Positions 1 to 8,396 of a stretch of DNA of 64,000 bases are shown here, piece after piece. The notes beneath the pieces were generated by a model, which saw only the letters and a list, made by a program, of their open reading frames with translations, had not been told where the DNA came from and did no database searches. The DNA comes from an uncultured Bacilli bacterium. GTDB taxonomy: Bacteria > Bacillota_I > Bacilli_A > RF39 > UBA660. The DNA lies in contig CAKORJ010000001.1 in the NCBI GenBank assembly GCA_934101575.1, forward strand, positions 124,001 to 188,000, in the 5' to 3' direction. Positions within the stretch are counted from its first letter, which is position 1. The number at the start of each line of letters is the position of its first letter. Both the position numbers and the translations under genes were made by a program.

Positions 1-159
1 ATAAATGAATTTGTTTTAGCTATTCAAACATTTTTAAATTCTATATTTATGGCTATTATTTATGTTAAAACTAATAATATAATTTATACTATATCTTCTA
101 GGATGCTTTTTAATATATTTATTTGTATAATGCAACTTGGCATTTTGATGTTTAGTTAG
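1..159 (+). CDS. C-terminal end of a membrane protein, CPBP-like (partial)
   Basis: The window opens inside a reading frame (frame 1) that ends at TAG 157-159 and encodes 52 hydrophobic residues. The spacing of KTNNIIYTISSRMLFN resembles the last motif of CPBP (Abi) intramembrane proteases, usually a lysine-threonine-asparagine stretch followed by I..HxxFN. Here the expected His is Arg, so the copy may be inactive or the match may be chance. The start and the catalytic EExxR motif lie outside the window. The AGGAGG site of the next gene overlaps this stop codon, so the two are probably co-transcribed. Family assignment is tentative. Confidence 0.45.
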   Translation: MNEFVLAIQTFLNSIFMAIIYVKTNNIIYTISSRMLFNIFICIMQLGILMFS

Positions 160-171
160 GAGGAATAAAGC

Positions 172-348
172 ATGATGCATTATATATTATCAAAAGTTTA
201 TTGTTTTGCTATCATTAATGAGTCTGCATCGGCTTTGGCTGTAGTTAATGATAAAGATACTTCTAGTAATTTAAATTATATAATTGGGGGATTAATATTA
301 ATAATTATTATTTTACTTGGTAGTATAATCTTTACAAAAAAAAGGTAA
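172..348 (+). CDS. small single-pass membrane protein, 58 aa
   Basis: ATG 172 follows a strong AGGAGG (158-163) at 8 nt. The protein has a weakly hydrophobic N-terminus, a short polar stretch (VVNDKDTSSNLN) and a C-terminal hydrophobic helix from about residue 36 to 54 ending in KKR. This looks like a sorting-signal tail (helix plus positive charge), but no LPxTG-type motif precedes it. A hairpin terminator follows at 378-421. I do not recognise the family. The good ribosome site and the terminator make it a probable real gene. Confidence 0.55.
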   Translation: MMHYILSKVYCFAIINESASALAVVNDKDTSSNLNYIIGGLILIIIILLGSIIFTKKR

Positions 349-377
349 AATGTTTTTAGTTTTGTTTACTAAATATT

Positions 378-421
378 TAAAATATGATATTCTATTTTTA
401 TAGTATAGTATCATATTTTTG
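378..421 (+). terminator. intrinsic terminator after the 58-aa membrane protein
   Basis: AAATATGATAT (380-390) pairs with GTATCATATTT (408-418), an 11-bp stem with one G-U pair, followed by a T run. It separates the small membrane gene from the TasA-like gene starting at 440. Confidence 0.6.
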
Positions 422-439
422 TTTTATGAGGTGAGAGTA

Positions 440-2515
440 ATGGATTATAAGAGAGATATTTTTGATGGTGATGATGTTTCTATAGAAGTTTCTAGAAGAG
501 GAAAGATTAAGAGATTTTTTTCTAGAAATTTTAGCAATAAATTCAAAAATTTAAAAATTAAATATAAGAAAGATCCTAAAAAGTTTGCGGTAGTTACTCT
601 TGGTCTTTTAGTTGCATTTTCTGCTCTTATTGGATCTAGTTATGCATATTTGACATATATTAGTAAGACAAATAGTAGTACAGTTATTAATGCTGGGACT
701 TTAGCTCTTGTATTTAAGAATGATTCTAATGCTATTACTTTAGATGGGGCTCTTCCGATGAAAGATAGTGATGGTCTTAATAGTAAAGATATTTATGAGT
801 TTTCTATAGAGAATACTGGTAGTATTTCAGCGACTTATAGAGTTACTTTAGATAATACTTGTTCTTTAGGAAAGTCTTATGAAGTAGGTGGGGCTAGTGT
901 TACTCCAAATATTTGTATTCCAGATAATTATGTAAAAGTTGGTATTAGTGAAAATGGCGGGGAGTATAAAGTTTTAGAAAGAAAAAGTGCTAATGAAGAG
1001 AGTAGTTATATTATTGCTACTGGAAGTTTAAATGCTGGTAAGACTATAAGTTATAAAATGAAAATATGGCTTGATTATAGCACTCCTAATACATATAATA
1101 CTACTGAAAACAGTATTGCACTTTATGCAGGAAAATTAGGGCTTAGTTATGAGCAAGGTAATTCTGGTAATTTAGATACAAGTGGAGCAAATGCTCCAGT
1201 ACTTGATGATGCTATGATACCAGTATATTATGATGAAAGTACAGAGACATGGAAAAAAGCTGATGAAAGTAATAAAAGTAAAAAGTATCAATGGTATGAT
1301 TATGCTAATAAGATGTGGGCAAATAGTGTAACAGTTTCATCAACTAATAGAAGTAAATATTTGTCTGCAAGGGCTGGAACAGAAATACCAATGAATGATA
1401 TACTAACAATGCAAGTATGGATACCAAGGTATAAATATAAAGTTTGGAATTATAATGCAGCCGGTACAGTTGGCAGTGAACCTCAGCAAATAGAAATAAC
1501 ATTTGAAAATAGTACAACAACAACTGGAGAAATTTCTTGTCAAAATTCAATAAGTGGTACAGATGGAGCCCCATCAGAAACATGTAAGTTAAAGAGTACC
1601 AATTCCACTTGTACAGATAGTACTTGTAATAATAAAACATATACCCATCCAGCATTTACATTTGGAAATGAAGAAATACAAGGTTTCTGGATAGGAAAGT
1701 TTGTGCTTACAGGAACAATCAGTAACATTACAACAAAACCAAATTTACATATTTTAGGAAATCAATCAGTAAGTACGTTTGAAACAAATATAATGAATAT
1801 GAAGAGTAGTGGTAATCAATATGGAATTAATATAAATACAGATACTCATATGATAAAGAATAGTGAATGGGGAGCAGTAGCATATCTATCACATTCTAAA
1901 TATGGAACATGTACAGATGGTACCTGTAAAGAAATAGGAATAAATAATAATTCTAATTATATAACAGGATGTGGTGCAGCTGAAAGTTCATTAAGTTCAA
2001 CATGCAATAGTTATAATACAACAAATGGAATGCTTGCTTCTACGACAGGTAACATATATGGAGTATATGATATGAGTGGAGTAATGTGGAAATATACAAT
2101 GTCAAATATAGTAAGTAATGATGGCTCAATAATGATGAGCGGTTCTACTGCTACATATAATTCAGGATACACAGGCAAAATATATGTTTCTGGTGAATAC
2201 TTATCATATACTGGAGTGGATTATCCTAATGATAAATACTATGATAAATATAACTTTAACACAAGTGAAACCTCAAGGATAATAAGTAAATTAGGAGATG
2301 GAATAAAAGAAGCGTATAGTAATGATGATGATGTTGATGATGGTAGTGGTTGGTATGCTGATTTTTCTCTTCTTTCATATCGTGAAAAACCTTGGTTCTT
2401 ACGAGGCTTTTCTGGTTGTTTTAGCAGTGCATCAGCTGGAGGAACTTCAGGAAACATAATGATTAACAATATCTCATATGCTATTGGTTCCACTCATCTC
2501 ATAATAACACCTTAA
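440..2515 (+). CDS. membrane-anchored TasA-like protein with C-terminal FGE/SUMF-like domain
   Basis: The start is ATG 440 behind GAGGTGAG; an upstream in-frame TTG (419) overlaps the ribosome site and is less likely. The 691-aa protein has a basic cytoplasmic N-terminus, one membrane segment (about residues 52-72) ending in SSYAYLTYISKT, and then a TasA/camelysin-type beta domain to about residue 240 (pattern G-T-L..F, LPMKDSDG, FSIENTG). The second half carries FWIGKF, SEWGAVAYLS, GVYDMSGVMW and PWFLRG, the landmarks of formylglycine-generating-enzyme-like (SUMF1/C-type-lectin-fold) domains common in secreted proteins of gut Bacillota. The usual GGxWE is VMWKY and the final part is degenerate, so enzymatic activity is doubtful and a binding or display role is more likely. 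Codon use changes inside the gene: T-ending codons dominate before about 1,200, A-ending codons between about 1,400 and 2,330. The function is inferred from fold landmarks only. Confidence 0.7.
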   Translation: MDYKRDIFDGDDVSIEVSRRGKIKRFFSRNFSNKFKNLKIKYKKDPKKFAVVTLGLLVAFSALIGSSYAYLTYISKTNSSTVINAGTLALVFKNDSNAITLDGALPMKDSDGLNSKDIYEFSIENTGSISATYRVTLDNTCSLGKSYEVGGASVTPNICIPDNYVKVGISENGGEYKVLERKSANEESSYIIATGSLNAGKTISYKMKIWLDYSTPNTYNTTENSIALYAGKLGLSYEQGNSGNLDTSGANAPVLDDAMIPVYYDESTETWKKADESNKSKKYQWYDYANKMWANSVTVSSTNRSKYLSARAGTEIPMNDILTMQVWIPRYKYKVWNYNAAGTVGSEPQQIEITFENSTTTTGEISCQNSISGTDGAPSETCKLKSTNSTCTDSTCNNKTYTHPAFTFGNEEIQGFWIGKFVLTGTISNITTKPNLHILGNQSVSTFETNIMNMKSSGNQYGININTDTHMIKNSEWGAVAYLSHSKYGTCTDGTCKEIGINNNSNYITGCGAAESSLSSTCNSYNTTNGMLASTTGNIYGVYDMSGVMWKYTMSNIVSNDGSIMMSGSTATYNSGYTGKIYVSGEYLSYTGVDYPNDKYYDKYNFNTSETSRIISKLGDGIKEAYSNDDDVDDGSGWYADFSLLSYREKPWFLRGFSGCFSSASAGGTSGNIMINNISYAIGSTHLIITP

Positions 2516-2533
2516 ATATTAAAATATATTAAT

Positions 2534-2580
2534 TAAATCTAATGAAATTATAGTTATGGTTTTATTAGATTTTTTGTTTT
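2534..2580 (+). terminator. intrinsic terminator after the TasA/FGE-like gene
   Basis: AAATCTAAT (2535-2543) pairs with ATTAGATTT (2564-2572), followed by a T-rich tract. Confidence 0.65.
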
Positions 2581-2603
2581 TGATGAGAACTGGTTGTAGA
2601 TAA

Positions 2604-2632
2604 TTTACTTGTTTCTTTTTTTTTGATATAAT
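2604..2632 (+). promoter_or_regulatory. putative promoter of gatCAB
   Basis: TTTACT (2604-2609) and TATAAT (2627-2632) are separated by 17 nt and lie 24 nt upstream of gatC, just after a terminator. The -35 is imperfect. Confidence 0.5.
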
Positions 2633-2656
2633 TATTTAATGTTAAGGAGGAAGAAA

Positions 2657-2950
2657 ATGGATAAATTGTCTAGAGATGAGGTTCTTCATGTTGCAGAACT
2701 TGGTAGACTTGAGCTTAGTGATGATGAGATTGATAGATTTTCTTATCAACTTAAGTCTTTGTTTAATGAGATAGATAAAATTAATGATATTGATATTGAT
2801 ACTGAGGATGTTATGATTAGTCCTTCTTGTAATGAGTGTGAGGTTTTTGCTGATAAGGCTGTTTCTTGTTCTTATACTAAGGAATTAATTGATAATGCTC
2901 CTAAGAAGTTTGATAATTTTGTTGAGATTAGGGGTGTGTTTAATGAGTAA
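2657..2950 (+). CDS. gatC: aspartyl/glutamyl-tRNA amidotransferase subunit C
   Basis: This 97-aa protein has the typical GatC layout: LSRDEVLHVAELGRLELSDDEI at the N-terminus and ISPSCNECEVFADK in the middle, the segment that wraps between GatA and GatB. GatC stabilises the amidotransferase that converts Glu-tRNA(Gln) and Asp-tRNA(Asn) to the amide forms. ATG 2657 was chosen because AAGGAGG lies just upstream; an ATG at 2639 would place the ribosome site inside the gene. Its end overlaps gatA by 8 nt, so the three subunits are translationally coupled. Confidence 0.95.
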   Translation: MDKLSRDEVLHVAELGRLELSDDEIDRFSYQLKSLFNEIDKINDIDIDTEDVMISPSCNECEVFADKAVSCSYTKELIDNAPKKFDNFVEIRGVFNE

Positions 2951-4394
2951 GTATTTGGATTTAGATATTAAAGATATTCATGAACTTTTATGTTCTGGTA
3001 GTATTAAGCCTATTGATTTGGTTAATGAGGCTTTTGATAGAATTGAGTCTGATGAGCTTAATTGTTTTATTAGTACTTCTAAGGAATATGCTACTAATCG
3101 TGCTAAGGCTTTGGAGGGTGAGAAGCCTACTGGTCTGTTATGGGGTATTCCTATTGCTATAAAGGATAATATTGTTACTAAGGATTTTAAGACTACGGCT
3201 GGTTCTAAGATGCTTTCTGAGTTTTATTCTGTTTATGATGCTCATGTTATTGATTTGATTAATAAAAATGGAATGATTGTTGTTGGTAAACTTAATATGG
3301 ATGAGTTTGCTATGGGGTCTTCTAATCAAACTAGTTATTTTGGTCCTGTTAAGAATCCTTGGAATCATTCTTTGGTTTCTGGTGGTTCTTCTGGAGGAAG
3401 TGCTTCTTGTGTTTCTTCTCGTATAGTTCCTTTTGCACTTGGTTCTGATACTGGTGGATCTATTCGTCAACCTTCAGCTTTTTGTGGTACTGTTGGTCTT
3501 AAACCTACTTATGGAAGGGTTTCTCGCTATGGCCTTATTGCTTTTGCTTCTAGCCTTGATCAAATAGGACCTATTACTCGCAATGTTAGGGATAATGCTT
3601 TACTTCTTAATATTCTTTGTGATAAGGATAAGAGAGATCTTACTCAAAGTGTTAGTGATGAGGATTTTACTCGTTTTATTGGTGATGATATTTCTGGTAT
3701 GAAGATTGCTATTCCTAGTTTTTATGTTAATGATTTGGTTGACTGTGAAATTAAGAATAAATTTTTAGAAATTGTTTCTATGCTTGAGTCTTGTGGATGT
3801 AGTGTTGATACTATTGAGATTCCTTATATTGATTATGCTGTTCCTTTATATCAAGTTATTGCTCTTGGGGAAGCTAGTTCTAATTTGGCTCGTTTTGATG
3901 GTATTAAATATGGATATAGTGCTAGTGATGTTAATAGTATGGAAGATATTTATTATAAGACTAGGAGTGAGGGCTTTGGTGATGAGGTTAAGCGTCGTAT
4001 AATGGTTGGTTCTTTTATGCTTAGTGGTGATAATGTTTTGGAATATTATAATAAAGCTCTTAGAATTAGAAAGAGTATTTCTCTTGAGTTTTCTAAGGTG
4101 TTTTCTAAGTATGATTTAGTTATTGGTCCTACTACTACATGTTTACCTTATAAGATAGGGGAATCTCTTGATGATCCTAATAAATCTTTTGTGGATGATG
4201 TTCTTACTATTCCTGTTAATATGGCGGGACTTCCTAGTATGAGTCTTCCTATTGGTTTTTCTTCTTCTAAACTTCCTATTGGTATGCAAATTATTGCTAA
4301 TAGGTTTGATGAGGCTTCTATATATAAACTTGCTTCTTATATTGAAGATAAACTCAAATTAAATTTAGATCCAAGAGGTGATATTCATGAATAA
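2943..4394 (+). CDS. gatA: Asp/Glu-tRNA amidotransferase subunit A (amidase)
   Basis: GatA hydrolyses glutamine and passes ammonia to GatB. The 483-aa protein has the amidase-signature core: the Lys of AIKDNI, the glycine-serine stretch SGGSSGGSAS, and the nucleophile region SDTGGSIRQPSAFCG, which together make the Ser-cisSer-Lys triad. ATG 2943 overlaps the last 8 nt of gatC and encodes MSKYLDLDI, a normal GatA beginning; the longer frame upstream lies within gatC and is not used. Full length for the family. It overlaps gatB by 8 nt in the same arrangement. Confidence 0.96.
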   Translation: MSKYLDLDIKDIHELLCSGSIKPIDLVNEAFDRIESDELNCFISTSKEYATNRAKALEGEKPTGLLWGIPIAIKDNIVTKDFKTTAGSKMLSEFYSVYDAHVIDLINKNGMIVVGKLNMDEFAMGSSNQTSYFGPVKNPWNHSLVSGGSSGGSASCVSSRIVPFALGSDTGGSIRQPSAFCGTVGLKPTYGRVSRYGLIAFASSLDQIGPITRNVRDNALLLNILCDKDKRDLTQSVSDEDFTRFIGDDISGMKIAIPSFYVNDLVDCEIKNKFLEIVSMLESCGCSVDTIEIPYIDYAVPLYQVIALGEASSNLARFDGIKYGYSASDVNSMEDIYYKTRSEGFGDEVKRRIMVGSFMLSGDNVLEYYNKALRIRKSISLEFSKVFSKYDLVIGPTTTCLPYKIGESLDDPNKSFVDDVLTIPVNMAGLPSMSLPIGFSSSKLPIGMQIIANRFDEASIYKLASYIEDKLKLNLDPRGDIHE

Positions 4395-5799
4395 TTATAG
4401 ACCTACTATTGGAATTGAAATTCATTTAGAACTTAAGACTAATGCTAAGGTGTTTTCTCTTTCTTCTAATGATTATAATTCTATGGCCAATACTAATATT
4501 AATGAAATTGATATGGGTTATCCTGGGGTTCTTCCTACTTTTAATGATGGTGTACTTAGAAGTGCTATTAAGGCTTGTTTAGGCCTTAATATGAATATTT
4601 CTGAGGTTATGCATTTTGATCGTAAGAATTATTATTATCCTGATCTTCCTAAGGGTTATCAAATAACTCAGTTTGATACTCCTATTGGAAGAGATGGTTT
4701 TGTAGATATTTATGTAGGAGACGACATTAAAAGAATTGGTGTTTCGGATATTCATATTGAAGAGGATACTTGTAAGAGTCTTCATTATAATGGTAAAACT
4801 CTTCTTAATTATAATCGTTCTGGGGTGCCTTTAATTGAAATTGTTTCATGTCCTGATATGCATTCTAAGGAAGAGGCTATGGCTTATGCTGAGGCTATTA
4901 GGGAGATTATGTTTTATCTCGGGGTGTCTGATTGTAAGATTGAGGAAGGCTCTATGAGATGTGATGTTAATATTTCTGTTAGTGATAGTGATAAACTTGG
5001 AGTGCGTTCTGAAATTAAGAATATTGGTTCTATTTCTAATATTGGTGATGCTATTGATTATGAGATTGAAAGACAAATTAATGCTATAAAAAATGGTGAG
5101 ACTTTATTTGAAGATACTAGGAGATTTGATTCTAGTAATAATAGTACTGTATTTATGAGAAGGAAGGAACCTAATAAGGATTATAGATATTTTCCTGAAC
5201 CTGATATTCCTTATTTATATTTATCTCGTGATACTATTATGGAAGAAGAGTCTTCTTTGGTTAAGCTTCCTAGTGAGAGAAGAAAGGATTATTTAGATAA
5301 GGGTATTTCTTCTATTAATGTTGCTAAGATTATTTCTAATAAGGATTTATCTGATTTTTTAGAATCTGTTCTTTCTTTAGATATTGATTTTAAGGTTGCT
5401 AGTAATATTTTAACTGGAGATATTGCTTCTTATCTTAATAAAAATAATATTTCTATATTTGATACTAAGTTTGATAATTCTAAGTTTGTATCTATAGTTA
5501 ATGCTCTTAGTAAGAAGGAGATATCTTCTAAGATATTTAAAGATATACTTTCTTATATTATGAAAGAGGATCTTGATATTGATAAGTTGATTGATGAGAA
5601 TAAGCAGGTTGATAATAAGGATGAGGCTTTAAAAATAGTTCTTGATGTTATAGAGAATTATCCTGATTCTGTTAATGATTATAGAAATGGTAAAGAAAAT
5701 GCTATTAAATTTTTAATGGGGATGGTTATGAAAAATTCTAAGGGTAAGATTAATCCATCTCTTGCTATGGAGATTTTAAGGGATAATTTGAATAAATAA
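4387..5799 (+). CDS. gatB: Asp/Glu-tRNA amidotransferase subunit B
   Basis: GatB binds the mischarged tRNA, activates its acyl group with ATP and transfers ammonia. The 470-aa protein begins NNYRPTIGIEIHLELKT, the standard start, and shows DLPKGYQITQFDTPI, the acidic metal-site region SGVPLIEIVSCPD and the C-terminal YqeY-like helical tail. ATG 4387 has GAGGTG upstream; the GTG at 4378 lies inside that ribosome site. It is the last gene of the C-A-B operon. No separate terminator is clear before the next promoter. Confidence 0.96.
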   Translation: MNNYRPTIGIEIHLELKTNAKVFSLSSNDYNSMANTNINEIDMGYPGVLPTFNDGVLRSAIKACLGLNMNISEVMHFDRKNYYYPDLPKGYQITQFDTPIGRDGFVDIYVGDDIKRIGVSDIHIEEDTCKSLHYNGKTLLNYNRSGVPLIEIVSCPDMHSKEEAMAYAEAIREIMFYLGVSDCKIEEGSMRCDVNISVSDSDKLGVRSEIKNIGSISNIGDAIDYEIERQINAIKNGETLFEDTRRFDSSNNSTVFMRRKEPNKDYRYFPEPDIPYLYLSRDTIMEEESSLVKLPSERRKDYLDKGISSINVAKIISNKDLSDFLESVLSLDIDFKVASNILTGDIASYLNKNNISIFDTKFDNSKFVSIVNALSKKEISSKIFKDILSYIMKEDLDIDKLIDENKQVDNKDEALKIVLDVIENYPDSVNDYRNGKENAIKFLMGMVMKNSKGKINPSLAMEILRDNLNK

Positions 5800-5800
5800 A

Positions 5801-5829
5801 TTGATTATTGCGTTAATATAATGTATAAT
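5801..5829 (+). promoter_or_regulatory. putative promoter of the envelope operon
   Basis: TTGATT (5801-5806) and TATAAT (5824-5829) are spaced 17 nt. It starts immediately after the gatB stop codon and precedes the run of genes from 5856 to 11941. Confidence 0.6.
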
Positions 5830-5855
5830 ACTTTATAGAATAAGGAGTGATATAT

Positions 5856-6314
5856 GTGTTTAATAAACTTATGAACGAGTTAAAACAAAATAAGTTTACT
5901 ACTGTTGTTTTTTGTATATTTTTAGGGCTTTTCTTGATTGGATGGCTTATATTTGGACTTGTTATGCCTAAGACAGGTAAACCTATTTATGGTAATCGTT
6001 TGGATGGGATTGAAAAGGTTCAAGTAACTAATGATCAAACTAATGATCTTGTTAAGAATTTAAAGGATAATGACATTGTTGTATCTGCTAGTACTCATAT
6101 TAGTGGTAGGATTATTAATGTTATTGTTAAGACTAAAGAGGGTACTTCTGTTAAAAAATCTAAAACTTTAAAGACAACTGTTTTAGAAGCTTTTAAGGAA
6201 GATCAAAAGAGTTTTTATGATATTCAACTTTTTATTACTAATGAAAAGAGTAATGCTAAAGGGTATCCTGTGATTGGATATAAAAATTCTACTGATAAAA
6301 ATTTTGTTTTTTAG
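5856..6314 (+). CDS. single-pass membrane protein, unknown function
   Basis: The 152-aa protein has one membrane helix (about residues 20-37, FLGLFLIGWLIFGLV) and an external alpha/beta domain of about 110 residues. GTG 5856 is 8 nt after AAGGAG; ATG 5871 is the alternative start. I do not recognise the domain. It sits 12 nt before the SBP-GGDEF receptor gene and behind a good promoter, so it may belong to that receptor or to the envelope operon that follows. Confidence 0.6.
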   Translation: MFNKLMNELKQNKFTTVVFCIFLGLFLIGWLIFGLVMPKTGKPIYGNRLDGIEKVQVTNDQTNDLVKNLKDNDIVVSASTHISGRIINVIVKTKEGTSVKKSKTLKTTVLEAFKEDQKSFYDIQLFITNEKSNAKGYPVIGYKNSTDKNFVF

Positions 6315-6326
6315 GGAGTTTATAAC

Positions 6327-8396
6327 ATGAAAAATAATAATAAGAAAAAGAAAAGTAAGTCTAAAAAGGGTAAACATAGTTATTTAAAATATTGTATTAT
6401 TACGATTATTATTGTTTTATTAGGAGCTGGAGCATATTTCTTTCTTACTTTGCCTGATGATGAAACTAGTTTAACAGTTCTTGAAAAACGCTGGATAATG
6501 CGTAATAAGAAGACACTTATTGATGTTAATGTTCCTAATAATCTTAGTATTTTAGCGGATGATGGGGAAGGTGTTGTTTTTGATTATCTTAAAAAGGTTG
6601 AAAAGGATACTGGACTTGGATTTAATAAGAAGTCTTATAATTATAATGAGAGTGATGATAATTTAAGTGGTATTTCAATACTTGTTCTTACTAATGAAGA
6701 TAAAATGAATAAGGATGATGTTCTTATTAGTGAAGATGATTATGTTTTAATAAGTAAGAATAATGAAATTGTTAATAATATTAGTTCTTTATATAATAAG
6801 AAAATTGGAGTACTTAAGAGTGATAAGGGTATAGTTTCTGATGATGTATCTTCTAATTTTAATTATTCTACTTATGATGATGTTGGGGATATTATTAGCA
6901 ATCTTAATAAGAGTAAGATTGATTATGCTATAGTTCCTAGGTATTATTCATTAGAAGAAATTGTTAAGAATGATATTTATGTTAATCATAGTTTTAATAA
7001 TTTAACTAATAAGATTGTTCTTCGTTTAAATGATAATGATAGAGCTTCTAGTATACTTAAGAAGTATTTAGAATTATTTAAAAAAGATAATTATATGAGT
7101 AGTTATGAGAGAGAGTTTATGGATTTTTATGTTAGTAATACATCTGCTACTGATGTTGATACTACTTCTTTATCTAGTAGGGTTTATACTTATGGATTTA
7201 TATCTAATGGCTCTTATAATGTTTTAAATAATAAGAAGCTTTATGGATATGCTGGAGAGTATATTAATTTACTTTCTCATATGGCTAATGTTGATTTGGA
7301 ATATAAAGAATATAGTTCCAAAGATAAATTGTCTGAGGCTATTAAAAATAATGAAGTAGATGTTGCGTTTATTGATTTTGATTATCAAAATGAAAGTGGT
7401 AAGTCTACTATTAGTGCATTTAGTCCTAGGATGGTTGCAATTAGTAAGGAAAATTATCGTATTACAGATAAGAACGGTCTTGAAAATAGGAAGCTTTATA
7501 CTTTGAGTGGTTCTTATATTGAAAAGTATTTGAAAGATAATTATAATTCCTCTGTAACTGTTATTGATAAGATAACTGATAATATAAGTGATGATGGAAT
7601 ACTTGTACTAGATGAGAATGATTATTATTTCTATTTACAAGATAATGATTTTTCTTCTTACTATGTGTTATTTAAGGATGATTATAGTGCTGATTATAGG
7701 TTCTTTGTTAAGAATAATGAAGATGTTATGTATAATTTTATTAATTTTATGTTAATGTATACTGATAATGATGCTATTAAGACTAGTAGTGCTTCTAATT
7801 TAACTAATGCCTTTAATAAGGAAGGTGGGTTTGCTAATTTATATTTTACTATTGTTTTAATTGTTATTATTCCTATTATTGTATTATTTGCTTTCTTGGC
7901 TTTTAGAAAGTATAGAAAGAATTTAAGGATTATTCATAAGGAAGATGTTTTAAGATATAATGATATGCTTACTTCTTTGAAGAATAGAAATTATTTAATG
8001 GCTAATATTGATGAGTGGGATGAGATGAAGGTTATTCCTAGAACTGTTATTATTGCTGATCTTAATAATTTAAAATATATTAATGATAATTATGGTCAAG
8101 AAGAGGGTAATATGCTTATTAAGAAGGCTGCGGCTATTCTTATTAATACTCAACTTGAAAAGAGTGAGATTATTAGGACTGATGGTAATGAGTTTTTGAT
8201 TTATTTAATTGGTTATAACAAGACTCAAGTTAATACATATATTAATAAGCTTTCTCGTGAATTTGAGAAGTTACCACATGGATTTGGTGCTGCTATTGGA
8301 TATAGTATGATTGAGGATGAAATCAAGACTATTGATGATGCTATTAATGAAGCTAGTATAGAAATGCGTATGGATAAGGAGCAAAATTATAAATAA
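6327..8396 (+). CDS. membrane receptor: tandem SBP-like sensor with degenerate GGDEF domain
   Basis: The 689-aa protein has a lysine-rich N-terminus, a membrane helix (about 22-42), two tandem periplasmic-binding-protein-like (SBP family 3) lobes outside the cell (about 55-270 and 285-490), a second helix (about 510-532) and a C-terminal GGDEF fold. The GGDEF fold is recognised by DMLTSLKNRNYL, ADLNNLKYINDNYG and the position of the active loop. The signature reads RTDGNEF, with D619-G620-N621-E622-F623 where GG(D/E)EF is expected, so first-Gly and acidic residues are replaced. The family makes cyclic di-GMP in response to extracellular ligands; this copy is probably inactive or altered and may act as a receptor. 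ATG 6327 overlaps no other gene. The stop overlaps the yihY start by one base (TAATG). Confidence 0.75.
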   Translation: MKNNNKKKKSKSKKGKHSYLKYCIITIIIVLLGAGAYFFLTLPDDETSLTVLEKRWIMRNKKTLIDVNVPNNLSILADDGEGVVFDYLKKVEKDTGLGFNKKSYNYNESDDNLSGISILVLTNEDKMNKDDVLISEDDYVLISKNNEIVNNISSLYNKKIGVLKSDKGIVSDDVSSNFNYSTYDDVGDIISNLNKSKIDYAIVPRYYSLEEIVKNDIYVNHSFNNLTNKIVLRLNDNDRASSILKKYLELFKKDNYMSSYEREFMDFYVSNTSATDVDTTSLSSRVYTYGFISNGSYNVLNNKKLYGYAGEYINLLSHMANVDLEYKEYSSKDKLSEAIKNNEVDVAFIDFDYQNESGKSTISAFSPRMVAISKENYRITDKNGLENRKLYTLSGSYIEKYLKDNYNSSVTVIDKITDNISDDGILVLDENDYYFYLQDNDFSSYYVLFKDDYSADYRFFVKNNEDVMYNFINFMLMYTDNDAIKTSSASNLTNAFNKEGGFANLYFTIVLIVIIPIIVLFAFLAFRKYRKNLRIIHKEDVLRYNDMLTSLKNRNYLMANIDEWDEMKVIPRTVIIADLNNLKYINDNYGQEEGNMLIKKAAAILINTQLEKSEIIRTDGNEFLIYLIGYNKTQVNTYINKLSREFEKLPHGFGAAIGYSMIEDEIKTIDDAINEASIEMRMDKEQNYK

